A DNA stretch of 64,000 bases from contig NC_037261.1 in NCBI RefSeq assembly GCF_000002425.4, positions 5,349,553-5,413,552 on the forward strand, in the 5' to 3' direction. Source of the DNA: Physcomitrium patens (Eukaryota; Streptophyta; Bryopsida; Funariales; Funariaceae). Below, piece after piece: positions 33,561 to 43,370 of the stretch. The notes under the pieces are model-generated. The model was given only the letters and a program-made list of their open reading frames with translations, made no database searches and was not told the DNA's origin. Within the stretch, counting starts at the first letter, position 1; every line of letters starts with the position of its first letter. A program made the position numbers and the translations under genes.

Positions 33561-34026
33561 AACGTCACAAATGGGAACAGATGATAAACTTCACTCAATA
33601 GCTTTTTATTCCAAAAAATTTTCAGTAGCCAAGATGAACTACAAGATCCATGACAAAGAACTTCTTGCAATCATGGATTTGTTTTAAGTATGGCGCCATT
33701 ATCTAGAAAATGCTTCTAATTGAGTCACAGTGTATATGGATAACAAGAACCTTGAATATTTTATGTTAACACGTGTTTTGAATCATAGCTAAGCCCGTTG
33801 GAGTATGTCTTTGTTAAGATTCAAATTCAAGATTACTTATCGACCAAGAAAATAATAAGGTTTGTCAGATGCACTCTCTAGACGATCTTATCTTTCAGCA
33901 AAGGAGGAAGATGCTACTTTTGATCAACAATGAATAATTCTCTTGAAGCTAGAGCATCTTCATCTTCAAGCAATGAAATCAATACTAACTGTTGATTCAA
34001 CTTTTATTAAGCAAGTTTAGTCAAGT
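33561..34026 (+). pseudogene. RNase H and connection remnant of gypsy A1
   Basis: Matches A2 53440-53010. Frames read [20 protein letters not shown]-like, NKNLEYFML, and RFKFKITYRPRK-like pieces with stops. Only the distal part of RNase H remains because of the deletion. Confidence 0.8.
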
Positions 34027-35080
34027 ATGTCTTCTGATCCTCTTATTCATGATATGAAGAGAAATCCTTCAAAGTCGTATGATACTTCCAAGTTTGAATT
34101 CAAGAAGAATCTACTATATTTTGAGGGACGCCTATATGTCCCAGAAGATGAAGCTCGATTATGTATTCTTCAAGCTCGTCATGACTTTCCAACAGTAGGA
34201 CATTTTGGATACAATAAAACTTTGGAACTAATATCCAAGGACTTTTGGTGGCTACAAATGTGGAAATCAGTCAAAGATTTTGTACAATCTTGTAATGTTT
34301 GCTCAAGATCAAAAAATCCTCGTCATCAATCTTAAGGACTTTTTCAGCCATTATCTATTTCAGAACAACCATAGTCTTCTATTTCTATGGATTTCATCAC
34401 GAATCTTCCAATCTCAAGTTCTTATGACTCTATATTCATAATAGTAGATCATTTTACCAAGATGGCACATTTTGTACCATGTACAAAATCTATCACAGGT
34501 GAAGAAACAGCTAAGCTCTTTCTTAACAATATCTATCGCTATCACAGATTATCCAAGGATATTATATCAGATAGGGGAACTCAATTTGTATCAAGATTTT
34601 GGTGGACTCTTTTCAAGATTCTAAAAGTGGATATAAAACTATCTTCGGCATTCCATCTTCAAACTGATGGACAAACGGAGCGTATTAATCAAGTTTTGGA
34701 GCAGTACTTAAGATGTATCATTAACTATCAATAAGATGATTGGACAATTCTTTTGTCATTGGCAGAGTTTGCTTACAATAACATAGTACATTCTTCTACA
34801 AAACAAATACCTTTCTTTGCTAATTATGGTTATCATCCATGACTTGATACTTTTGACTTTTCAAAAGTTGATAATCCTGCTGTGAAAGATTTGGCAATTC
34901 ATTTGTCAAAGCTACATGCAACAATGAAGGTGCCATCAAAAGAAGCTCAAGAACAACAAAAGATCAATGCGGATGTCTATCGAAAGGAACAACCACCATT
35001 CCACATGGGTGATAAGATATGGTTACTTCGTCACAATATCAAGACCACTCGTCCTTGTGACAAGTTGGACTATTGAAGGC
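34027..35080 (+). pseudogene. Integrase of gypsy A1
   Basis: The zinc-binding region has His52, His59, Cys89 and Cys92 in the frame at 34027-34335. The core frame at 34387-34734 shows MDFITNLP (Asp2), SDRGTQF (Asp62) and QTDGQTERINQ (Glu98), the exact D-D-35-E spacing. A TAA closes the zinc-binding frame (34333) and TAG stops lie before and after the core. 34882-35076 covers RKEQPPFHMGDKIWLLRHNI and DKLDY, the GPF/Y-type C-terminal module. Catalytic residues are all present, but the frame is broken. Confidence 0.9.
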
Positions 35081-35145
35081 TGGGATCATTTTCTATTTTT
35101 ATACAAATCAATCCAGTTGCATATCATTTACATCAATCGGAGTCA

Positions 35146-35427
35146 ATGAAAATCCATCCAATATTCCACATATCTCTTCTTGAACCATACAAGACAGTGG
35201 ACATACCAAGAAGAAGACAAGTTCCACCTCCTACTATAGAAGTGGATAATAATGAAGAGTTTGAAGTGGAAGAAGTCTTAGATTCAAGACAACACCAAAA
35301 TAAATTGAAATATCTTGTCCATTGGCATGGATATGATATTAGTGAACACACATGGGAGCCAGTAAAGAATCTTACAAATGCAACAAAGGCGGTGGAGGTT
35401 TTTCATCGACAACATCCATCAAAATGA
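35146..35427 (+). CDS. Integrase C-terminus and chromodomain of gypsy A1
   Basis: 93 codons: MKIHPIFHISLLEPYKTVDI, then the chromodomain FEVEEVLDSRQHQNKLKYLV-HWHGYDISEHTWEPVKNL. The aromatic residues expected for a methyl-lysine cage (first F, W of HWHGY, W of TWEP) are kept. The stop at 35425-35427 is probably the natural end of pol, as in A2. Chromodomains of this class are thought to direct integration to heterochromatin. Confidence 0.9.
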   Translation: MKIHPIFHISLLEPYKTVDIPRRRQVPPPTIEVDNNEEFEVEEVLDSRQHQNKLKYLVHWHGYDISEHTWEPVKNLTNATKAVEVFHRQHPSK

Positions 35428-35483
35428 AGATGAAAACCTTCTTTATAAAAGAAACAACATCTAGGCAAGATAACATTCTATTT

Positions 35484-35768
35484 TCAATCCTTGTTTGTAG
35501 CTTCTTTATAGTTGTGACGCTCAAGAAATAGAGAACCAACAACTAACAGATTCAACTCAAGAGCCTTTGTTTGCTCATCTGCCGGATAAGATATTATGAT
35601 TGTCACAACTTTCAAGATGATGCAATCAAGATGAAGATCTTCAAAAATGACATGTTCTTCCTCGAATAGATGGCGAGATACAACGTGTTTGGTATCACGA
35701 TCTTGGAACGAACTCCCGATGTTTAGTGATTTTACTAGAGGTAGGAACAAATCTTGATGGTGTTCCAA
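35484..35768 (-). other. Antisense open frame conserved in A1 and A2 (94 codons)
   Basis: Begins MEHHQDLFLPLVKSLNIGSS and contains RDTKHVVSRHLFEEEHVIFE. The A2 copy (51243-51527) has an open frame of the same length at the same place. It lies between chromodomain and 3' LTR and runs against pol. Antisense frames in this position are known from some plant gypsy families (Tat/Grande type). It may also be a chance frame kept because the copies are recent. No domain recognised. Confidence 0.4.
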
Positions 35769-35950
35769 ATATTTTATTCGAAGAAAGTTATGAAGGCCTC
35801 AACAATGATCAAATAATTGGGTGGTCTTTCTGCCCTGGTATAGGATACTACCAATGGTTGAGAGGCCTTATCAATCATCTTCGAAGAGAACAAAGATCAG
35901 AGTATGTAGCAAATATAATTTGTTACATCATAGATTTTTTCAACATATGA
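35726..35950 (+). other. Sense open frame before the A1 3' LTR (74 codons)
   Basis: Reads MILLEVGTNLDGVPNILFEE and ends REQRSEYVANIICYIIDFFN-I. The A2 copy (51061-51288) has 75 codons and the same stop. No domain is recognised; it may be remnant coding downstream of the chromodomain. Confidence 0.4.
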
Positions 35951-35977
35951 TTATCGCTCCTCGTGGAACTTGTTCCT

Positions 35978-35991
35978 AGAAGGGGAGGTAA
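35978..35991 (+). promoter_or_regulatory. Polypurine tract of gypsy A1
   Basis: AGAAGGGGAGGTAA directly before the 3' LTR. The A2 tract at 51021-51034 reads AGAAGGGGGGTAA on its strand. It primes plus-strand synthesis. Confidence 0.8.
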
Positions 35992-36549
35992 TATCATGAA
36001 CATATGCATGTAAGTCAATAATTACATGTATAAATAGATAGAAGTAAGTAAAAGTAGATAAAAGTAAAATAATTCTATAGTATTTGATATGAAAGCTTTT
36101 TAGAAGCTTTATAGATGCTGCTTTGACTTTATAGGTGTCTTTAATTCACTTTTTGGGATTAGAAACGTGGTCAACAAGTTGGCCATGTACCACACATGTT
36201 GTTAGGTTGAAGACCAAGCTAACTATGTAGCCTATACATAGAAAAACTTGCCTTGTAAGTCAAGGCATGTATCCTACAAAGTTAATACATATAAGAGGTC
36301 CTATAGAACGTCGCCACATAGCCCCTAATTAGATAGTATATATAGAGACAAGAGTGAAGCCTTCTTCACTCTTGTCAACTCCTTTCTTACTTCTAGTCTA
36401 GTTTCAAGGATCTCTAGTTTTCTTGACTTTTGGCAATAGCCATTCCAGTTTCTTTCTTAATATATATATCAAGTTATTTCTATTTTGTTATCTTTCTTTG
36501 AGAGAAGTCTCACTTGTTATTTATCTTTATCATGTTTTTTTCCTTAATA
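35992..36549 (+). repeat. 3' LTR of gypsy A1 (558 bp)
   Basis: Begins TATCATGAACATATG (TG changed to TA) and ends TTCCTTAATA (CA changed to TA). TATATATAG at about 36337-36345. Confidence 0.9.
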
Positions 36550-36554
36550 CTTGA

Positions 36555-36891
36555 TAATATTCTATATGATCTTTTATATGAACCCAACTTGTGGAATATA
36601 TATATATATATAACATATAAAAGAAGTTTTCTTTATGTGTGCTATATCGCCAATTTATAAAATTAGTAGCTAACTTATACAACTAAAAGCCAATATATGC
36701 TACATATGGTCAACTCATTAACTAAGTTTTCAACCTATCAATTACCTATAGACATGTATAAAATAAAATTTGCATGTATAAAGCTTCTAAAAAGCTTTTC
36801 CAAAAGATATTATCAAAATTACTTACTTTTATTTATTTCTATTTAATTCCTCTTATTTAATTAATTAATTACGTTGATTATGTTTGTGATA
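36555..36891 (-). repeat. 3' LTR of gypsy A4, proximal half (minus strand)
   Basis: Continues 30503-30729 across the A1 insertion; joined length is about 564 bp. Ends on the plus strand at GTGATA, beside ttatttccc, the decayed polypurine tract of A4 (A2 has ttacccccc there). Confidence 0.8.
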
Positions 36892-37911
36892 TTATTTCCC
36901 TTTTTAAAAACAAATTCTATGAAGAATAATCATTACATATTGAGAAAGTTTAAGATGCAAAAAAATTATATTTACTATATACTAAGATCTTTGTTATTTT
37001 CAACTATAGTTGATAGGTCTTCTTAGCCATTCATAGTATCTAATATCAAGGCAAGAAGACTACTCTATTATTTAAACTTTATTGATACTTTTGTAATTTC
37101 TTTCAAATAAAAAATTTAAAATACTATTATAAGTAGTTTCTACTTTTAATAATATTATCAAACATTGAAAGTCTCTTATAAGGTCATGATACCAAACATA
37201 TTATATCTTATCATCTACTCAAAGAAGAACCTGTTATTTTTAAAGATCTTCATCTCTATTCTATCATCTTAATAGTTATGACAATTTAAATATCTTGTTT
37301 AATAACTTAGAAAATAATAGTCTTTGAGTTGAATTTGATGGTTGTTGATTTTTCATCTTTTTAGTACAAAAAATATACATAAATCATTAATAAGAATATA
37401 AGATAAAATATAATTTTTATTGAACTTTGTTTGCTTTATTGCAAAGAATTTCTTTATTCTTCATCTTAAATTTGATGGATGTTATTAATAAATAAGCATT
37501 AACTTTTTTTCTTGCATTTATAAGATTTTTAGATGGCTTTCATGTATGTCTATTAATATAATATTTATATCAATATATAAGATATTTCAACTTATTTTAG
37601 TACCATCTTGAATATAAAACTTCTTTAATCTCAAATTCTTGATTATTGTCTATTTTTATATAAAAAATTAGCATTTTTTTTCTTCTTTATATATCCACTA
37701 TCTTATATGACTCAAGAAAAGACATATAGAACATAGAATAGATTTTTATAGACTTAGATAGGTCCAATTGATATACACTTAGATTGATTTATTTACAAAT
37801 AGAAAATGATTCAAATCTATAAAAATCTCATCTAATATAAGTAAAAATAGTATTTATATTATGACAAAGTAAGCATACATTATTGCCAACATATAATTAA
37901 AGTTGTTTATT

Positions 37912-37952
<41 letters not shown>

Positions 37953-39404
37953 ATTTTTTATTGTTCTTCAAATTATTTTTAATCATTCTTTTATTAATGC
38001 ATGTAGCTTTGATAAATAATATGTCAAATCTTTTATCTCAAGATTTTTAATATTTTAAAAGTTAAAAGTATCAAAGCATGGATGATAACTATAATTAGTA
38101 TAAAACTATGATTATTAAATAAAAATATATATCATATTATTATAGGTAATCTTTATTGATAGCAAAAAAATTGTTTAATTATCTTGATGATAGTTAATGG
38201 TGCATCTCAAATTCTACTCTAATATTTGATTTATCTATTTTATTCATCCATCAATTTGAAGATACAAAGCCAAAGATAGTTTTATGTCCATCTTTGATAT
38301 CTTAAAAAAGATTCTTCAAAATCTTGGTCAACTTGTTACAAATTTTGTATATAATATAAAATATATCATTTTTATAAAACAATCTACTACCACAAATATA
38401 AAATCATAAAAACTTGAGTTTGAAAAATCAATAATAAAATCCATAGAAACAAAAGATCATAATTATTTTAGTATAAGTAATGGCTAAAGAAGTCTATAAG
38501 ATCATTGACAAGGAGTTTTTGATCTTAAACAAATATTTTCCAAATAATAGCTCCATTTTTAAAAAAAATTGATAATTACAAGAAATCTTTTAGGATAAAT
38601 CTTGTAATTAATTTTGGATATAAAGAAATTAAATATAAAGCTACAATGAAAAGTTTTTTTATTTGCTCCTAGTTATGATAATATTGTATTTATACCAAAA
38701 TTTGATACATTGGTTTTTATAAAAAAAACATTTAAAAAAATCAATGCAATATAAGATTAGAGTTGTTGTAAAAGTTGCCTATAAAGCTTCAAATTTTTCT
38801 TTAGCTTCTTTATTTCTTTCAAGTTTTTTTTTACAAATCTAACATATAATTGGAATTGCAACTTGAAAAAAGTTCTTGATAAAAACCTAATAATAATTAG
38901 CTAATTCTAAAAAAATATTAAATTCCTTTTATTATTCTTGAAATCTTCTAATCTATAATAGTTTGGACTTTTTTTAAATCTACCATAAGACTATTATTTA
39001 AAATGATATATCCTAAGAAATCATCTTGAGTTGTATAAAATATATACTTTTTTATCTTGGCCCATAGTCCTTCATCTCTAAGTTTTTGTAACACACAATA
39101 TATATGAAGTTTATATTCTTTCATATTCTTAGAGTAGATTAAAATATTAGATATTAAAAAGCAACAAGCACATTTGTAAGTCCAAATGGTATGACATTGT
39201 AATCAAAATATTCATAACTAGTTCAAAATAAAATATACCATTCATTTATTTCTTTAATACATATCAAGTTGTATACTAATTATAGATCTATTTTTGTATA
39301 TATTTTTGCTTCATTCAATCAATTAAAGAGTCTAAATATCAAAAGTAGAGAATATTTATTCTTGATGGTAATCTTGTTGAGCCCTTGATAATCTACATAC
39401 ATCC
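36892..39404 (-). pseudogene. Gypsy A4 internal region, heavily decayed
   Basis: Minus strand. Alignment with A2 and A1 places the post-chromodomain region at about 36892-37430, the chromodomain at about 37440-37700, the integrase at about 37950-38650 and the RNase H and reverse transcriptase at about 38850-39404 (the [11 protein letters not shown]-type block is at about 39340-39380). A dinucleotide (AT)n run lies at 37914-37950. Similarity stops at about 39404, inside the reverse transcriptase fingers, so the 5' end with gag is missing. No open frame of use remains. Confidence 0.78.
37914..37950. repeat. (AT)n microsatellite
   Basis: About 18 AT units inside A4. Confidence 0.95.
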
Positions 39405-39729
39405 ACTCACACAAGAACCTAATTTTAAATGTTTTAATACTTACTTACATTTGTAACTTATAATTCAACTACATTGCCATTATTATTTCTTTCCATTTAA
39501 TTCAATTAAGGTAGAAATTATCAAAATTCATCCATACAAAGCATTAATTATTTAAAAGTTTTCATCTATAAATTATATTTCACCCTTGAATAAAATTTTA
39601 TTTTTTAATAATATTTCATCATTGATTGTAAATTCATCTAAAATTCTAATTTCTTCCAATTTTAACCTAGCTTCAGCAAAATCTAAGTTCATCCAACTCT
39701 AAGTTTGTTTACTTTAAAATTTTCATCAA
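39405..39729. other. Unassigned AT-rich stretch between A4 and copia C
   Basis: On the minus strand it gives short readable pieces (for example LDEFTINDEILLKNKILFKG near 39590-39650) that look like decayed coding sequence, but I cannot assign a family. Confidence 0.35.
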
Positions 39730-40540
39730 ATTGTAAGTCGATGAACAGCAGCAGATGAAGATGGAAGCGGCGATAACAACCGTAGTCATCAACTCCATAG
39801 GAACTGATAACCAATGTTGACAACAGCAACAACAAGGCAACAACAACAAGACAGAGAGGAACAGTTGACGGAAAGCAGAATCCCAAATCAGCAACTCGAA
39901 GTAGATCAGTGGCGCCTACTCATACCAAGTCCTTTCAACTCGGAACAGTCACTTGCACGAACAAAGGAACCACCAGCAACCAACAATCACCTTGTGCCTT
40001 CTCTGTTGCCAATATAGGCCAACCATTAACCAAGGAAAAGTGCACTAGAATGACTCGTGAGCACCGGTATATCTTCTACGTATTTCACTGATCCGCTACA
40101 ACTACGCCCTAGTTCTCTTACAATTTTTGCAACTCAAGGACTTGTGCCATTAGACAACGTCCAAGATAATGTACAGCAGTCCACCAAGAGGATGACCCGA
40201 TTGATCACATTAAAAATCCATGGTATTCACCTGACAATCTACCCTAAGACAATATGATGTGCAAGATTTACCACGATTCTCAACTCTATCGGTCCAGAAA
40301 GATCTACAAAATGTAGGTGTACACTACCAGTCAAACACGTTCACTCTCTGCAGCCCAAATTGTTCACCAGAGTCGATACAAGATCAGCTTCTAAAATTGA
40401 ATTCTCCTTTTGATGTGGAACAATATATGTGCTAATTTCTGTCACTTCAAAACCACCGTCAGAAAACAAACTCGATTCGCTATATCTTGCCTCCGCCCCG
40501 ACCGCGGTAGCGAGTTTACTTCCACTGTTTTTTAATCAAT
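39730..40540 (+). pseudogene. Scrambled upstream part of copia C
   Basis: GC-rich sequence with CAA/CAG runs (acagcaacaacaaggcaac near 39822) and small open frames that do not match copia domains. It may be the remains of the gag-protease spacer. Low information. Confidence 0.35.
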
Positions 40541-41272
40541 TTCGTCAACTGCAAGGCATTACGCGCCACCTTACACAAGCCGGCACCCCCCAGCCCAATG
40601 GGGCGGCCGAGCGACGTAATCGGTCCCTCCTCGAAATGAGTCGATCCGTTTCCTTATCTGGCGCACAACCGAATTTCTTATGGGGGAAGCTGCTTCTCAC
40701 CGCAAGCTATCTGCAAAATCGCATTTCTGGAAAGTCCACCCCCCTCTCATCCCCTCATGAACTATTGACGGGCCGCAAACCAAATTTGGCTCACCTCTAC
40801 ACCATCGGCTGCACAGCACACGTACATGTCCCCGCCTCCAAGCGCACCAAGCTATTCTCGCACATAATCCGCCCTCATCGGCTACGACATCGAAACAAAA
40901 GCCAATCGCTGCTACAATCTCGCGCTCCAGAAGATCCGAATCTCCCGCGACATCATCTTCGACGACAACCAGTACCTCCTGCCGTGAAAAAATCGTACTG
41001 TTCCACAAGATCCACCTCGTCCACAAGTGATTATCATTTAAGATTCGGCATCACCAGCTGCCCCACCCTGTGACAACGCGACGATTGCTCAGCCGTCTAC
41101 TTCCCTTCCTCCTCCACAATCTGCCCCCGCCATCGACAATTCTGCAACACACCTCGTACCAACGACTCCAGCACCTCCGCTGGATCCAGTCGAAGTTCCT
41201 GCCTCTGCGCTACCGCCCCTGCGACGCACTGCTCGGACTGTCTGTACCAACAGCCGCTGTGCCGACTATGTC
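40541..41272 (+). pseudogene. Copia C integrase C-terminal half and linker
   Basis: GTPQPNGAAERRNRSLLEMS holds the third catalytic Glu; then SPHELLTGRKPNLAHLYTIG and CTAHVHVPASKRTKL follow. A frameshift near 40860 moves the GYDIETKA-type block to another frame; there the ISRDIIFDDNQYLLP block is legible (about 40940-40985). A Pro/Ser-rich linker runs on to the reverse transcriptase. Confidence 0.85.
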
Positions 41273-41833
41273 ATGGCTGTGACCCCCAATTGCATCCTCA
41301 CAGTCGACTCCAACTCGGGCGACGATATCACCTTTGGGCAGGCCCTTCAACACGAACAGTGCACGACCGCCATGCGAGATAAATTAATCAACATTGAGAA
41401 AAATTGTACATGGACTTTAGTTCCCCGACCTCCAAATCGACAAACAGTTTCGGCCAGGTGGGTGTTCAAACTGAAGCCTACTTATGACCCACATCAACCT
41501 CGGTACAAGGCCCGTCTTGTTGCGAGGGGCTTCAAACAAAAGGCCAGCATCGAGTACAAAGACACCTTTGCGCTTGTGGTCAAATGGAACACGGTTCGCA
41601 CAGTAAGCTGCTTAGCTGCAGCTCACAACTGGCGTATCCAATACCTTGATGTCAAAACAGCCTTTCTCCATGGTGTTTTACTTGACGAAGTATATATGGA
41701 GCAATCACCAAGTTTTCAGCTCCAGAGAGGGAGAATCATGAATGCAAGCTTCATAAAGCTCTATACAGACTGTGTCAAGCACCAAGAGCTTGGTATGAGG
41801 CAATCGACACTCAAGTACGAGAACAAGGAATGA
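41273..41833 (+). CDS. Copia C reverse transcriptase N-terminal part (186 codons)
   Basis: Contains KNCTWTLVPRPPNRQTVSAR, WVFKLKPTYDPHQPRYKARL, VARGFKQKASIEYKDTFALV and YLDVKTAFLHGVLLDEVYME, all standard copia blocks of the fingers and palm. After SFQLQRG the reading shifts frame; the KLHKALYRL-type block follows in another frame at about 41745. Confidence 0.9.
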   Translation: MAVTPNCILTVDSNSGDDITFGQALQHEQCTTAMRDKLINIEKNCTWTLVPRPPNRQTVSARWVFKLKPTYDPHQPRYKARLVARGFKQKASIEYKDTFALVVKWNTVRTVSCLAAAHNWRIQYLDVKTAFLHGVLLDEVYMEQSPSFQLQRGRIMNASFIKLYTDCVKHQELGMRQSTLKYENKE

Positions 41834-42423
41834 GCAAAAGCAAACCAGATGCAAACCTACACATTCGCAACCAAAGAGGCAAATGGACTATTCTCATTTT
41901 CTATGCAGATGATCTTCTCATTACAGGAAATGACACTCAACAAATTCAATGGCTCATCACTCAACTCCAACAGAAATTTGAAATGACAAATCTAGGCTAT
42001 ATACAAAGGTATTTAGGAATTGAATTGTTCTATACATCAAAAGGAGTCTATCTACACCAAAACACTTATGCCAACCAGATCTTACAAGAATTTGATATGG
42101 AAACTTTTAATCCATCTCATACTCTCCTTAATGAAGAACTCAAATTCAAAAAGGATATGGGAACAGAAAATACGAATGCAACCCAATATAGAAGCATGGT
42201 TGGCAAACTAGTATTTTTGACAAACACTAGACCTGACGTTGCCTTTGCAGTACATTGTGCAGCAAAATTTATGCAAACATCCCAACATACTCATCTACAA
42301 GCAGTGAAAGGCATACTAAGATACATTCAAAAAATAGCAAATTATGGACTATTTTATCCTAGAACCAATTCACAAGAACTTCATAGATATTCAGATGCAG
42401 ATTGGAGGAGGCTACATTTTTAA
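41830..42423 (+). CDS. Copia C reverse transcriptase C-terminal part (197 codons)
   Basis: ILIFYADDLLITGNDTQQIQ carries the catalytic YADD (residues 25-28), followed by FEMTNLGYIQRYLGIEL, YRSMVGKLVFLTNTRPDVAF and QAVKGILRYIQ, the usual thumb and connection. It enters RNase H at SDADW and then breaks off because of a deletion. Confidence 0.9.
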   Translation: MSKSKPDANLHIRNQRGKWTILIFYADDLLITGNDTQQIQWLITQLQQKFEMTNLGYIQRYLGIELFYTSKGVYLHQNTYANQILQEFDMETFNPSHTLLNEELKFKKDMGTENTNATQYRSMVGKLVFLTNTRPDVAFAVHCAAKFMQTSQHTHLQAVKGILRYIQKIANYGLFYPRTNSQELHRYSDADWRRLHF

Positions 42424-42830
42424 ACTATAAGATGGACCAATCACATGGAAATGTAAAGGACAAAATTCAGTATCTACTTCTTCAACAGAATCTGTGTATA
42501 GATCCTAAATGGAATGCACAAAAAGAGGCAATTTGGCTACGACAATTACTCGCAAAATTAGGGGTGATTCGAAATCTTCCTACTTCACTTCATGTAGACA
42601 ATCAAAGTAATATTAAACTAGTTCAGAATCCAATATTCTATGATCGAACGAAGCATTTCAAAATGCACTATCATTTCTCTAGAGGGAAATGAGAAATAAG
42701 AAAAATTGAAGTAATGCACATACCCTCAACAGAGTAGTCTGCTAATATTCTAACAAAAGCTATCGAACAAACCAACTTTGAAGCATGCAGACTTCGACTA
42801 GGTGTTCAACCACATCTTCATTCTACTACC
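42402..42830 (+). pseudogene. Copia C RNase H, internally deleted
   Basis: After SDADW the segment with the RRSTSGY-type block is missing and the reading resumes with a decayed ITWKCKGQ-type block. 42402-42692 then reads KEAIWLRQLLAKLGVIRNLP, HVDNQSNIKLVQNPIFYDRT and KHFKMHYHF, the copia C-terminal blocks. ILTKAIEQTNFE (about 42750) is near the natural end. Confidence 0.85.
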
Positions 42831-42977
42831 TCTGCCGACTAAGCACTCACATCAAAGAATTGAGCAAAGACAGCCTCTCAAAAGAAAACTATCACAGAAA
42901 CAAACAACACACCCATGCTTTGAAGCACACACCACGTACTTGTCGAAGTACACTCCGCACGCAAGTTTAATGGAGAG

Positions 42978-43370
42978 TGTTGGAATTAACTTGCCCCCGA
43001 TGATCAGGTGTAATCCGACTAGGGCCGACGTGCCATTAGGATAGGATAAAAATAGCGTAAGAACTAGTATAACATGACACTCTCCGAAGAATCCATTATC
43101 TGTGTATGGATTCCTACTCAATGTCACCGAGAATTCCCGATGCTAGTTAATTTCAAATACTATTCTTTAAAAAAATAGTCGGGCAGTGCAAGACGTTTGA
43201 CCCCCTCGGACTCCAATGCAGCAGGGAACCAAGTAAAATTCTGGATTACTCTCCTAATTCTTCCGCTCTGGCTCCCTTGAATGCTACCGCCACTATTGCC
43301 TTGCTAGCAACTCAAATACCAGAACCAGAACCAGGGCTTGTTATTTCTATCAATTAAAAATACACTTGGT
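42978..43370 (+). repeat. Start of the 3' LTR of copia C
   Basis: TGTTGGAATTAACTTGCCCC follows the purine tract aatggagag, the classic copia LTR start. The end is uncertain. Confidence 0.65.

Larger units (their letters stand above)
30730..36549 (+). mobile_element. Gypsy chromovirus A1, complete ends, 5820 bp
   Basis: LTRs of 558 bp each (30730-31287 and 35992-36549) and a perfect 5-bp target-site duplication cttga (30725-30729 and 36550-36554). Order on the plus strand is gag, zinc knuckle, protease, reverse transcriptase (partly deleted), RNase H remnant, integrase, chromodomain, extra 3' region, polypurine tract. A deletion removes about 0.57 kb around the YVDD motif, so A1 cannot move by itself. 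Differences between its two LTRs are mostly transitions. Confidence 0.93.
39730..43370 (+). mobile_element. Copia element C, 5'-truncated, GC-rich
   Basis: Plus-strand copia remnant with integrase C-terminal half, reverse transcriptase, RNase H and a 3' LTR start at 42978. It is visibly richer in G+C than all the DNA around it. The integrase N-terminus, protease and most of gag are missing or scrambled at 39730-40540. No 5' LTR is present. The 3' LTR end could not be fixed because no second copy is in the window; the end at 43370 is where base composition falls. Confidence 0.75.

Noticed and set aside
39689-40257. Small frames on both strands near the start of element C
   Set aside because: No motif, overlapping one another, probably chance in GC-richer sequence.
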